DNA from: Pavlovales sp. CCMP2436
Lineage: Eukaryota > Haptophyta > Pavlovophyceae > Pavlovales
Length of the DNA: 12,500 nt
Direction: 5' to 3'
NCBI GenBank assembly: GCA_026770615.1
Contig: MU631352.1
Span: 139,798-152,297, forward strand
How positions within the stretch are numbered: position 1 is the first letter of the stretch; every line of letters begins with the position of its first letter. Under the pieces are notes generated by a model. That model worked only from the letters and a program-made list of their open reading frames with translations. It was not told the origin of the DNA and made no database searches. A program made the translations under genes and the position numbers. Below, in pieces: positions 1-8,615 of the stretch.

Positions 1-370
1 GAATAATTCGCCGTACCTGGTTAAGCTTAATATTATTTGCTTTGCACGGGGTGTTTTAAAAGAGATAATCTGTGAGATTGCGAGTAGGAATGTGTTGCTC
101 CATGGGGATGTTCCGAGTGCTGCCAGATGGTCGAGCTCTCTGAAGGCAGCCATCAGGACATCTGGGTCAATTTTGATGTGAGGGAAGTTGGGGTCAGCGA
201 GGAAAGTTGAGTCTATTGGTTTGCGAGTCTGTGGGTGCTTGCTCGCGAGGGCCGCTAGGACGTTGGGGTCACTGTGGTCATGTAGGCCATTGGACGTCAT
301 TTCACGGCGGGCTCGCGATAAGCTTCCCTCTTCCATGAGATGGACGGCGCGGCGAGCAGTACGCTCGTCC
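1..370 (-). CDS. Reverse-transcriptase-like protein, region before the RT core (partial, runs off left edge)
   Basis: Read on the minus strand, this stretch is open for 123 codons to the window edge (open from 390). It reads as soluble protein: near the start MEEGSLSRARREM, then NVLAALASKHPQTRKP, then LDHLAALGTSPWSNTFLLAI. This pattern (a 'G-x-L-S-x-A' helix, a 'L-x-x-K-H-P' turn, then an 'a-x-G-x-s-x-W-x-N-x-x-L' block) resembles the segment before motif 1 in many eukaryotic non-LTR-type reverse transcriptases, where that block helps form the fingers. Just upstream, the complement has a T-rich tract ending in CAG at 371-373, so the piece may be an exon entered through an AT-rich intron. The family is inferred from pattern memory, not from catalytic residues, which would lie outside the window. 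It does not match the RT of the nearby LINE. Coding status is fairly sure, family moderately so. Confidence 0.5.
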
Positions 371-512
371 CTGTAACTATAAAAATAATTTTATATTATT
401 TCTATAGTTCTTTGTTGAAACCTAAGTAACGTCTTTAATTTTAAACCTCTAACTATATTACGTGTTGCACTCGCGCGCGATTGTGCGTCGCAAGCGAACG
501 GCTGGGAATTTT
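371..512. other. AT-rich non-coding spacer or intron
   Basis: 371-460 is strongly AT-rich with stops in all frames. On the minus strand it ends in a pyrimidine-rich tract and CAG (371-373), a plausible 3' splice site for the RT-like exon. 460-512 is GC-richer and shows no recognisable feature. Repeat R starts at 513. Confidence 0.4.
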
Positions 513-956
513 GCGACAGGGGTTAGACTTGGCTAGCGTCAGATAGCACCTGAAGCCAAGGCGCGTCCGCCAAGCCAGCAAACTTTTCTGTCTGACCTCT
601 TCCGGCCCGCCACTTGAGCGCGCCGCGCGTTGCGCCGAATCATAAATTTCGGCCGTCCGTGATTTCGACTCAAATTACTCTGGCGCACGAACGGGAGCGG
701 CTTCTGACTCTGAGCTCGCTGATGGATCCTAGCGTTCCCTGTGAGCTAGCGGTTACGCCAATGCCGGTACTGGTACAATGTCTTGAGAACTCGCGGAGCC
801 ATTTACTGCGCGGGACCGAAGAAATAATCTTTCTCTTACAACCACGCCAAAGCGAGTCAAGGAGCAACCGTGGACATGCCGAGGGGACTGGGGAGGCGCG
901 TCTGCGTCACGGCCGCTGTGTTGTCGTCTTCATCCAAAAATCTTCGGTCATATCAC
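513..956 (+). repeat. Dispersed repeat R, left copy, interrupted by the LINE
   Basis: This 444-bp block is an inverted copy of 8140-8584. Reading across both by eye gives roughly 15 differences, so about 96-97% identity. Most differences cluster near the two ends. The left copy stops abruptly at TATCAC (956), where the LINE begins. The rest of the unit (14 bp, CGGTCAAAATAACT) is found on the far side of the LINE at 7038-7051. Both copies hold a reading frame of similar length, but it resembles no protein I know, starts differ, and the substitutions are not clearly synonymous. I treat R as a repeat, not a gene. Confidence 0.85.
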
Positions 957-1796
957 GCAAACCTTGACAAATATGTGCGCCACACAGACCGCTTGGAACA
1001 GATTTGCGTCCCCACCTTATCTGAGGAAAAGAAAGTAATAAGCGCCCATTACTGGATCGAAGCCACTATACCGCTCGAGGAACTAGGAGACATTGTCCGA
1101 CCGATACAGAGAATCCACGTCCACCCGCATCGCTTCAAAGTAGATTTAGCGAATCCTACAGAACGGAAAGACGCGGTCGAATCGATCCAACCCTCGCTTG
1201 AAAATGGCTCAAAATACTCCCCACTGAACTACGAAGAGCATACATAGAAAAAGAGGTCCTTACGGACTCTTCAACCCCTCACGAATGGCAAGCATGCTCG
1301 CGCAATTTACAGGCGACACTAGAACAACTAATAGACCTCACAGTCCGGGCGGTCCAAGATGCCGTAGGCCAACCCGATCCTGCAAGACTTCGCAAAGGAC
1401 CAAAACCAGGCCGGCCATGCAGGAAAACATCATGGGCCCCAGATGCAGGCCCACACGCACAGATGGAATTCTGGTATAAAAAAGCGCTAATAATAACAGA
1501 AGCAGTGATATACAACAGGAATAAAGAACACGGGCAAGGGCACTCACAAGGATGGTGGGGCCTGGACAACTTAACAACAACAAAATTGGTGGGCTATCTG
1601 CGCGAGTTTTGCAAAATTTTCGATAAATGGCAGGAGACCCTACCCCAGCACCCCGGAGTAGCTCCGAATAACAGCGACCGGACTGCACGGGAACCCTCCC
1701 GGCCCACAGTAGCAACCCTCAGGACTCTGCCCGTCCCAAAACTACAGCTCTACGCCACCGAACTCAGGAAGCACATGGCAATATGCTGCGCCAAAA

Positions 1797-2903
1797 AAGG
1801 AGGCAGCTCAAATAATAGCCAACAAAGCAGCGGACGACAGACTCCAAAAGGCAATTACCACGGGCCTGTTCCGGGCCGCCACGAACAACGCGAGGAAGCT
1901 CCTCTACCCCCGGCCCATGCAACAGGGGGTTCACATGCTGAGACACCAGACAACCGGGAAAGTGACAACAAAACCATCTGAAGTCATCGCCATCGCCACG
2001 GATTATACTTGGACCCTGCTGGGCACCACTCTCCCCACCCCCCCCACGGGCATGCCATGGCAGGACATAAATCAATGGCATGACCTGACATCACGCTGGA
2101 TGCCAACGAAAAAAACAAACGCCGTAGCACTTGCTACTGTAAATGACCTCGTCCGCCTAATTACTGCCAGTAAGGCACGCAGTGCACCAGAGATGGATGG
2201 GGTCCAATATCTAGCTCTAAAATTACTGCTCCAAGCCGACACGGAACGCGAACTACACACCCTTCTCACAAACGTTCTGAATACCACGCTTAAAGAAAAG
2301 AACTTGCCAACCCAACTAGGCGCGTCGGAAATTGTCTACCTCTACAAGAAAGGTGACCCCTCCAAACTTTTAAACTATAGGGGCCTCGCCCTCCAGAGCG
2401 TCATGTATAAGCTCCCCGCAGCATTCATCGCGGGCCAACTACTAGGCGCTGCGGATCGGATAGAACTCCTATCGGAACAACAGCTCGCGGCCAGAAAGAA
2501 CGGCAGAGCGGCGGATTACGCAGCAGTGATGGCTGCGGCCATAGCGGAGGCCACGGCGGCAGGAAGAGAACTACACATCATAACGTGCGATATTCAAAAA
2601 GCTTTTGACGCCGTCCCACGCTACGCACTGTGGGAAGCCATGGAACTCCACGGCTACCCAGCCGAGACTATACGACGAGTACGCATGCTCCAAACATGCA
2701 CCGGGGCCACCGTGCGAACACAGTACGGAAGATCAAAGAACCCGGTCTATACCACAATGGAGTGCAAGCAAGGCTGCCTCCTGAGCCCGATCACCTACTG
2801 CTTATTTATGAATATGCTCCACCGACAGCTGGACAAACATCCTGGCGGTCACCAACGACCCCGCCACCAGGCCACACCCACAGGAAACTGTGCACCCCAC
2901 TAA
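1797..2903 (+). other. LINE reverse transcriptase, N-terminal half (fingers and palm motifs 0-B)
   Basis: The frame is open from about 1797; the first ATG in it is at 1917, but it clearly reads further upstream (RAATNNARKLLYP). RT motifs follow in order: motif 1 KARSAPEMDGVQYLALKLL; motif 2 with YLYKKGDPSKLLNYRGLAL; motif 3 LLSEQQLAARKNGRAADY; motif A ITCDIQKAFDAVPRYALWEA, which carries the first metal-binding aspartate; motif B ECKQGCLLSPITYCLFMNML. Motifs 2 and A are near-canonical for LINEs. In motif B the usual Q-G-C-P-L-S-P reads Q-G-C-L-L-S-P. The frame then runs out at 2901-2903 before motif C, which is found one frame away just downstream. This marks a frameshift somewhere between about 2815 and 2900. 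Confidence 0.9.
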
Positions 2904-5725
2904 AATACCAAGCGTACATGGACGATCTAGCACTCTTTGCAGAGAACGCGTGTGCAGCCCAGGCCATGATAGGGATAGCAGACCGCTTCCTCGCGGCGTA
3001 TAAGATGGAATTCAACGTCAAAAAATGCTACCACACCTCAATTCTACCCAATCTGCAAACAAATTGGGGGCCCAACCCACCAATAGAGACAGTCAGCGAC
3101 GACCGAGGCAACCCCATTCAGAAAACTTGCATCTGCCTGCTGTCAAGGGAAATAGGCGCCTTACACATTGAGGTCCCCCAGACACCACACGACAAAACGT
3201 TTGAGTACCTGGGACACCTCCTCCCCATCAATGGCAATTGGGAGGCCCAGGAACGCAAGCTCCGGATCAAACTAGCACAAGCCATGGGGAAAGTTCATCT
3301 CGCCTCGAACAAGGGGGCTTGCCACACCCTCTGGGTTGCCAAGCTCTCTCAACACGACGCAGCATCAATACTGTCATATTATATGGGGGTATCAGACCTA
3401 TCAGAGGCATTCCTAAACACGATGCTCACAGCCATAGTCGAGGCTACACGCCTCCAATGCACACTAGGGACCCACGTAGCACGAGAGCGCCTGTGTGGCC
3501 CGCCAGAACGCGACGGCCTAGGAATGATCGACCCACGCGCACAAAACGCGGGCGAAAAAGTGACCACCATGCTGCGCTTGCTGAACTCCCCTGAGGAATC
3601 CGCAACCCATGCTCTAGCAGCACACGCACTGAGCGTCGTACAAAACGGAGCCTCCCAACAAGCCAAGGCACGGACCATGCCTACGGCAAGAGGGGCAATC
3701 AGAGGCCTAGACGAGGCACCCCCGGGAGAGGAGACGTTGGATTTATTCGAGAATTATGCATGCCTGCACTCGACACCTATGGGCGAACTTGCCCCCGCCC
3801 TTCTATGGCCAGGCCAGGGTACCAAACCCCTGGTGTCAGCGGCCGCCCTAGCGGCGATGAGTGCCGGAACCGTACTCAATATGGCACAACAGCGCATTAG
3901 CGGCAATCCCCCCACTGCCAGTGACATGGACAAAGATCTAGAAGCATTAAGTGAAGCCGAAAAGGATATACTCCGAACAGGCGGCACCAACATACGGGAC
4001 AGGCTCATCCGAATTTGTAACGCCCTTACAGCAAATGCGGATGCCGCAACGGTGGCGACAGCGGCAGAGGCCCTATTCACAGAAGAGTACCTGTCAGGGT
4101 TTAAGAAACTCACGCACAAGAGGCAAACCAATATCCTCAGGGCAATCCAGCCCGCACTAACATCGGCAATTGGTGGACCCATGTGCTATAGGTTCGGGAC
4201 GCGCCACACGACACTTATCCACGCGCTTAGACATCAACCACCGACGGCAGAAAAACCGCGACTGTGCAGCTACCACGTTGGGGTCGACGGCTCATTTATC
4301 AAACTCGAAGGAAGTGGACCGGCGCGAGCAGCTGGCGCAGCATGCTTCTACGCACTTCCCTCAGGCCAAACCAGCAACGATGCACCCACCCCAGAGGCAC
4401 ATATCCTAACCTGCACCTTCACAGGAGATCAAACGGTTGTCAACGCAGAATGCAATGCAGTCACACTTACCCTACAGGCCCTGGCCCACGAACCTTTCTT
4501 ACACATAGGATGGGACCACGACACAGGCGTTAAACGCCTCGCCTGGCACGAATGGAACCGTGACCCCCGCCCCCTTTCACACGGGCTACGGAACCCCTCA
4601 AGCTACGACGCAAACCCTCACTTCTACCGCCTACTAACCCTCAAACAACGGGACGAGGCAGCGGAACGCATCAGAATCGTGACCTACACTAAGGCTCACA
4701 CCGAATCGGATGATGACGTCGCCAAAATCCTGAGCAACCGTGGGGCTGTGCGGCACGATGCCGCCTCACAAGCCAGAGTGGTCACAGCAGACGCGCTCAG
4801 GAAAGTCACACGGCTCTTCATCCCCAAAGCGGACCGGCAGCACAGACCACAGGATGTGCTGCCTCCACACCAACAACCCAGGGACATCATAAAACTCGTA
4901 CAAAACGCACTGAGCGACTGGGGGTCAAAGGCAGTGGCAGTCCGCCGGCAAGTCGACACGGTACAGCTCACCCCAAACACACTCACAGCCCACATATGGG
5001 CAATCGCGGCCACAGCGACCGGTGGCATCATCACATCCGACCAGCGAGTGGCACGATACGCCGTAATAGATAGGGTCACAAGGAACCGACTGGAGCAGAA
5101 AGGCCCCGTCAAACAGGCACCGGGTACAGGACGGATGGCCAATGTAGAAGCCATATGGTCAAAAGAGAGCACGGCGGCACTGCGCCTACCTAGCGGCAGG
5201 GGCCGAAGGTACCCGGAAAAGTACATCAAACACATGGCCAGATTAGTCCTCGGGTCAGACCGCCACAACGCAGAGTGGGCAGAGGAATGGGCCCAGGACA
5301 ACACTACCACACCGCCGATGGCCTCAATTGAGATAACAATAGACAGTAAGCCTGAGAAAATGAGCACCTCCTGCCCCCTGTGTAGGGCACCCGGTCCATC
5401 TGATACCAAACACCACCTGTACCACGAGTGTCCGTCAACGGCCGAGCTCCGCCAAGGTCTCCACGACGCACTCTGCACCGAGCTGGCACCACGACTGGGG
5501 ATCCCAAAATCAAAAAGAGTGGCAACACACATGATCGCTAGGCCGGATTACTACACCGGACGGGTCGGTATGAGCATCAAGGAAGAGCTCGCGAAAGACA
5601 GCGAGGGAGACCCCCCAAAGCACGGCGCTTTAAGCTTCACGCTTCTACACCATAGCCTCGAGATGCATAACCTGCGCGAAGCCGCAATCGAGGCATCCGC
5701 TGCGGCAACCAAGGATAAGATCTAA
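2904..5725 (+). CDS. LINE RT C-terminal half, RNase H and CCHC zinc knuckle (longest intact frame)
   Basis: About 940 codons without a stop. Motif C is at 2915-2926 as Y-M-D-D within KYQAYMDDLALFAENA; motif D is AAYKMEFNVKKC; the thumb-side 'Y-L-G' block is KTFEYLGHLLPINGNWE. A linker of roughly 300 residues follows. RNase H then shows its acidic set in order: Asp at 4286 (GVDGSF), Glu at 4448 (NAECNAVTLTLQAL), Asp at 4514 or 4520 (GWDHDTG), His at 4697 (TKAHTES) and Asp at 4757 (RHDAAS). Near the C-terminus is C-X2-C-X10-H-X4-C (cysteines at 5372, 5381, 5429; histidine at 5414), as in many LINE ORF2 proteins. The open frame extends upstream to an ATG at 2630, but that part overlaps the other RT half in the wrong frame and is not real. 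TAA ends it at 5723-5725. Confidence 0.9.
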
Positions 5726-5748
5726 AATACGACGCAAAAAAGTTCAAG

Positions 5749-6694
5749 ATGGCCTGGTGGGCCGCACAGGCGGCCGAGAGGGCAGAAAAGAAAAAGACGC
5801 AGGTGGGGGCAACCACACCCGCGGGGAAAAAACGGCAGCGAACGCCCACCCCCCCGCCGCCCGCGCGGACAACGCCGCACTACGCCTACCCGCTACCCGC
5901 GGTACCTCTTCAGGCCATACGAGCAGAGCCACACAAGCGCTTGCGAGGCCCTGACATCCCGGCCACTCCGCAGAACCCGGCACCAAACATGCCCCCAACG
6001 CCACCAGCACGGGCCCTACCCGCTGCACAACACGAGGCCACACCACCAAACATGCCTCCAACGCCACCAGCAAGGGCCCTACCCGCTACACAACATGGGG
6101 CCACACCAAGCCCGCCAGGCAAACGCGCATTGAGCCAGGTCAAGCCTGCCCCGCCGCAGAGGCCGCCTCCAGCCACTCCTCTAGCGCCGCCAGCAACGGC
6201 CATACCCATAGAATACGAGGCCACCGTACCAGCTCATCCATGCGCCCGCCCAATGAGCCCGAACAAAACCTGCCACAAACTCGCGCATGACGCGCTCAGC
6301 GTCCAAAAGGGCCCCCGATGCCAACCAGGCAACAGTACACCAAGCCGCCAGTGACAAACGCCCCAAACCCAAATAGGAGCCAGCGAGCCCAAAATCAACC
6401 CTAGCCGCGCCCCGCAAGCGCACACCGAGCCAGGGCAATCCTGCCGAGCCACAGAAGTCGGCCCCAGCCACCCCCCCACTGCCACCAGCACCGGCCATAC
6501 CCACCATACAATACGAGGCCATACCTCAACGCGTGATGCGCTCATCCAAACGTAAACAGGAGCTAGCAAGCCCAGAATCCACCCAACAGCACAAAAAGAA
6601 GGCGCACCAGATACGCAATTGGGAAGAAAAATGCCCTGAACCAAAACCCAAAACCACTGAGCCCGAGGCCCACCCCAGCGAAGGGGTGGGGTAG
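5749..6694 (+). pseudogene. LINE downstream ORF: proline-rich basic protein, decayed
   Basis: An ATG at 5749, 23 bases after the ORF2 stop, opens 201 codons to 6354. It has a basic, charged start (AERAEKKKTQ, GKKRQRT) and then a proline-rich body. The body holds about four degenerate copies of a 21-residue unit of form P-P-x-x-P-P-A-x-A-x-P-x-x-x-[HY]-[EG]-A; two lie in this frame as adjacent 63-nt repeats at 5983-6108, one begins near 6181, and the last lies near 6471-6525 in another frame. Past about 6290 the sensible frame is shifted. It reads RSASKRAPDANQ, meets a TAG at 6374 where the paralogous repeat has CAG, then runs through RSSKRKQELASPEST to a TAG at 6692-6694. The protein was therefore probably about 315 residues, disordered and nucleic-acid-binding-like; its role is unknown. 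No cysteine knuckle is visible. Confidence 0.6.
5983..6108 (+). repeat. Two tandem 63-bp copies inside the proline-rich ORF
   Basis: Copy 1 spans 5983-6045 and copy 2 spans 6046-6108. Both begin CCAAACATGCC and carry GGGCCCTACCCGCT. The period is a multiple of three, so the protein repeat PNMPPTPPARALP stays in frame. This suggests the duplication arose while the ORF was under selection. Confidence 0.85.
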
Positions 6695-7037
6695 ACCGGG
6701 CCCCAGCAAAAGCCTCCCACTTAGTGGTTCCTGCCCCTCGTGGGCAAGAATCACACTGTGGGATAATGGCCGTCGGAGTATAGTTGTCTGTGTTATGGCG
6801 CTACAGGATTGTCGCGTGCGCAGGCGTGCGGCAGCTCGAGCGCTCGAGATGCAGAGGAGTTCGGTCAGCAGCAAATCAGTCGAGCACCGTCGATTGGCGT
6901 TTTGTTGATCAGACTCAGCGGTGGGGACGGTATCCGGTGTGCTCGGAAAGTTTCCCGGATCCGAGTGTTTTTCAACGCGCTGGTTCGGGTTTCAGAACCA
7001 TTCGGGGGCGGACGTATAACTATAAATTTACACACTC
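6695..7037 (+). other. LINE 3' non-coding tail
   Basis: No sensible long frame. It contains a perfect 14-bp palindrome, CTCGAGCGCTCGAG (6835-6848). It ends in AT-rich DNA (TATAACTATAAATTTA) just before the R remnant. No poly(A), so the element may end in a short non-A tail. That all of this is LINE and not older flanking DNA is inferred from the R junction. Confidence 0.5.
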
Positions 7038-7051
7038 CGGTCAAAATAACT
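7038..7051 (+). repeat. Right remnant of split repeat R
   Basis: CGGTCAAAATAACT is the exact inverse complement of 8126-8139, the part of the intact R copy that directly follows the sequence where the left copy stops. It marks the 3' boundary of the LINE insertion. After 7051 the two loci differ. Confidence 0.75.
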
Positions 7052-7744
7052 AAGATCTGACGGATCTTCGGTCGGTCAGGCGCACCGTTACAAACAATTC
7101 AATCAAACCGGTGATCAATCAAGCAGTGCAAATTTAGTTCTCAATTAAGCAGTGGAGCACAAGTGATATCAAGTGGTCCATTCCCACACGGCACGCACCT
7201 CTCCATTTATTCAATTTCATGATTCATGCACAATGTGTGATTCAGAATGAAGAAGATTACAACTTAAGATATGTTATGCATCTCAACATATTATTAGTTT
7301 TTGGTGAAACCAAGCACCCGCGTCTGCAAAAAGAGTCAAATTTGGCGCATCCATGAACTACATGGGATCGCGAGTATTTCAAATCCGTAACGTTAGAAGA
7401 AGTTGAGCCTCGTTTGTTGCGTTGGCATTTTTTTCGATGAAAACAATACCGGAAATTAACTCCCCTTTACCTATATGTAAAAAAAAGAAGTAAAAAGAGT
7501 TTGACTCTTGTATATACACATTTCGTGAGTTCATGTGTGGGTGGGCGGGTGGGTAAAACCGACGCCCCCCACCCCGCCCCTACCTATTTCCTTGTCAGCT
7601 TTATGCATCCATAAATAAGTGATTATTGTATAATAAATCAATATACCTCAAAGATATACTTACGCGTATATACGTAGTTATTAAAGGCATTTATTGGCTG
7701 ACTCTGCTTGTCATAACTTGGCAGCGGCCGGTAATTGCAGCGCG
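7052..7744. other. AT-rich intergenic spacer
   Basis: About 690 bp with no credible coding frame on either strand. It opens with AGATCTGACGGATCTTCG, which is nearly repeated at 9334-9351. It includes a G-quadruplex motif (7539-7553), a small hairpin AAGAGT-TTG-ACTCTT near 7494-7508 and a 10-bp palindrome CGTATATACG (7665-7674). I see no promoter or RNA gene that I can defend. Confidence 0.5.
7539..7553 (+). other. G-quadruplex motif with C-rich partner
   Basis: GGGTGGGCGGGTGGG has four G3 tracts with single-base loops, the arrangement known to give very stable quadruplexes. Directly downstream, 7564-7586 is C-rich (CCCCCCACCCCGCCCC), so the pair could alternatively fold as a GC hairpin. Confidence 0.8.
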
Positions 7745-8086
7745 CACGTCGCTAAGTTAGGCAGCACATGTCAGCGTTGACGCGGATCAGATCACGGCCA
7801 CACGCGCAGCAGGAAGGTGTCGTTGAGCTCGTTGCTAGAGCCACGCCCGCCGTAGATGAGGACGCCGCCTTCGCACGGAATCGCCGCGTGGCCGGTGCGC
7901 GCGCGCGCGGATGAATGCCGCCCACCGCGAGGCCGCTCCATCGCCGTTGCTGCAGGTTGAAGCAGCGCAGCACCGTGTCATACGAGCCGGTCACGTCGTC
8001 GCAGCCGCCGAACAACACCAGCCTGTTGCCGAGGGGGACGAGCGAGTTAATTGTCATGGTTCTGACCATTCGATGAGCGATACCCA
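7745..8086 (-). repeat. Left arm of Kelch-exon inverted repeat
   Basis: A 342-bp arm that is the inverse complement of 8979-9318. By eye it differs at about five bases and by one extra CG dinucleotide. Arms of this length and identity, about 0.9 kb apart, could pair as hairpin RNA or a cruciform. Confidence 0.92.
7792..8086 (-). pseudogene. Kelch-repeat protein fragment, frameshifted copy
   Basis: The minus strand reads the same Kelch-type sequence as 8979-9271: INSLVPLGNRLVLFGGCDD, then WSGLAVGGIHPRAR. At the CG run near 7893-7904 this copy has one more CG dinucleotide than the other. That shifts the frame before the second Kelch strand set (the GHAA...IYGGRG segment). The matching stop codon is still present at 7792-7794, now out of frame. 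It also carries Glu instead of Lys in the SSN-K-LNDTF strand. Upstream of 8086 homology to the other copy ends at once, so the duplication broke inside an exon. Confidence 0.75.
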
Positions 8087-8125
8087 CTGTGGGCCCACTG
8101 TCCCAAACACACTCGCTCGGCCTCA
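8087..8125. other. Junction spacer between Kelch arm and repeat R
   Basis: 39 bp unique to this side. Read on the minus strand it ends GGGCCCACAG directly before the Kelch coding sequence, which resembles a 3' splice site and could be a remnant of the original intron end. Confidence 0.35.
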
Positions 8126-8584
8126 AGTTATTTTGACCGGTGATATGACCGAAGAATTTTGGAGGAAGACGACAACACAGCGGCCGTGACGCAGAGACGA
8201 TTTCCCAGTCCCCTCGGCATGTCCACGGTCGCTCCTTGACTCGCTTTGACGTGGTTGTAAGAGAAAGGTTATTTCTTCGGTCCCGCGCAGTAAATGGCTC
8301 CGCGAGTTCTCAAGACATTGTACCAGTACCGGCATTGGCGTAACCGCTAGCTCACAGGGAACGCTAGGATCCATCAGCGAGCTCAGAGTCAGAAGCCGCT
8401 TCCGTTCGTGCGCCAGAGTAATTTGAGTCGAAATCACGGACGGCCGAAATTTATGATTCGGCGCAACGCGCGGCGCGCTCAAGTGGCGGGCCGGAAGAGG
8501 TTAGACAAGAAAGTTTGCTGGCTTGGCGGACGCGCCTTGGCTTCAGGTGCTATCTGACGCTAGCCAAGTCTAACCGCCCGTCGC
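8126..8584 (-). repeat. Dispersed repeat R, uninterrupted copy
   Basis: Inverse complement of 513-956 joined to 7038-7051. It contains the uninterrupted junction (complement of 8126-8150) where the left copy holds the LINE, and is thus the empty-site allele of the insertion. Differences to the left copy are few and cluster at the ends, so duplication of R was fairly recent and came before the LINE insertion. Biological nature unknown. Confidence 0.88.
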
Positions 8585-8615
8585 CTTGCCGTCAGGCGCT
8601 CGAAGATCGACTTCA

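Larger units (their letters stand above)
957..5725 (+). pseudogene. LINE ORF2 polyprotein, truncated and frameshifted
   Basis: ORF2 would nick target DNA and copy the element's RNA into it. Here it is in four frame segments. The first (957 to about 1202) ends the endonuclease domain: a degraded form of the usual 'R-L-D-x-I-x-V' strand, then VISAHYWIEATIPLEEL, where the family's SDH catalytic motif reads S-A-H. The second (about 1202-1798) is an unrecognised linker with a conserved-looking EFWYKKALIITEAVIY. The third (about 1797 to about 2850) is the first half of RT. The fourth (about 2850-5725) is the second half of RT plus RNase H and the zinc knuckle. Breaks lie at an A4 run near 1201-1204, an A6 run at 1793-1798 and somewhere in 2815-2900. 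With the start missing, the SDH aspartate changed and three breaks, this copy should not move by itself. Sequencing error in the homopolymers is an alternative for the first two breaks. Confidence 0.85.
957..7037 (+). mobile_element. LINE-type non-LTR retrotransposon, 5'-truncated, APE/RT/RNase H/CCHC class
   Basis: This plus-strand insertion interrupts repeat R. Its order is: tail of an apurinic-like endonuclease domain, linker, reverse transcriptase, RNase H, CCHC zinc knuckle, a second proline-rich ORF, then a 3' non-coding tail. There are no long terminal repeats, no integrase and no protease. Boundaries come from the uninterrupted R copy at 8126-8584: sequence matching R stops at 956 and resumes at 7038 (7037 if the shared C is counted). 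No target-site duplication longer than one base is visible, and no poly(A) tail. 5' truncation is usual for target-primed reverse transcription. RNase H downstream of RT plus an APE-type endonuclease fits the I/Tad1/LOA group of LINE clades. I cannot place the clade without a tree. Confidence 0.88.

Noticed and set aside
614..967. Plus-strand reading frame within repeat R (and its 119-codon counterpart at 8123-8482, minus)
   Set aside because: Both copies are open, but the starts are not ATG, the sequence resembles no protein, the left one runs into the LINE, and the substitutions include amino-acid changes at high rate. Treated as a by-product of the repeat.
2630..2903. N-terminal part of the long frame starting at ATG 2630
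   Set aside because: It overlaps RT motif A-B coded in the neighbouring frame and reads as low-complexity nonsense; the real protein enters this frame only after about 2815.
4696..5532. 278-codon minus-strand frame opposite the RNase H region
   Set aside because: Shadow of a GC-rich coding strand with strong RNase H and zinc-knuckle motifs on the plus strand.
5744..6644. Several minus-strand frames rich in Gly, Val and Trp opposite the proline-rich ORF
   Set aside because: They are the antisense of proline codons; none has a recognisable domain.
957..7037. LTR retrotransposon or endogenous virus
   Set aside because: No terminal repeats, integrase or protease; the RT motif order, APE-type remnant and C-terminal CCHC are those of a LINE.
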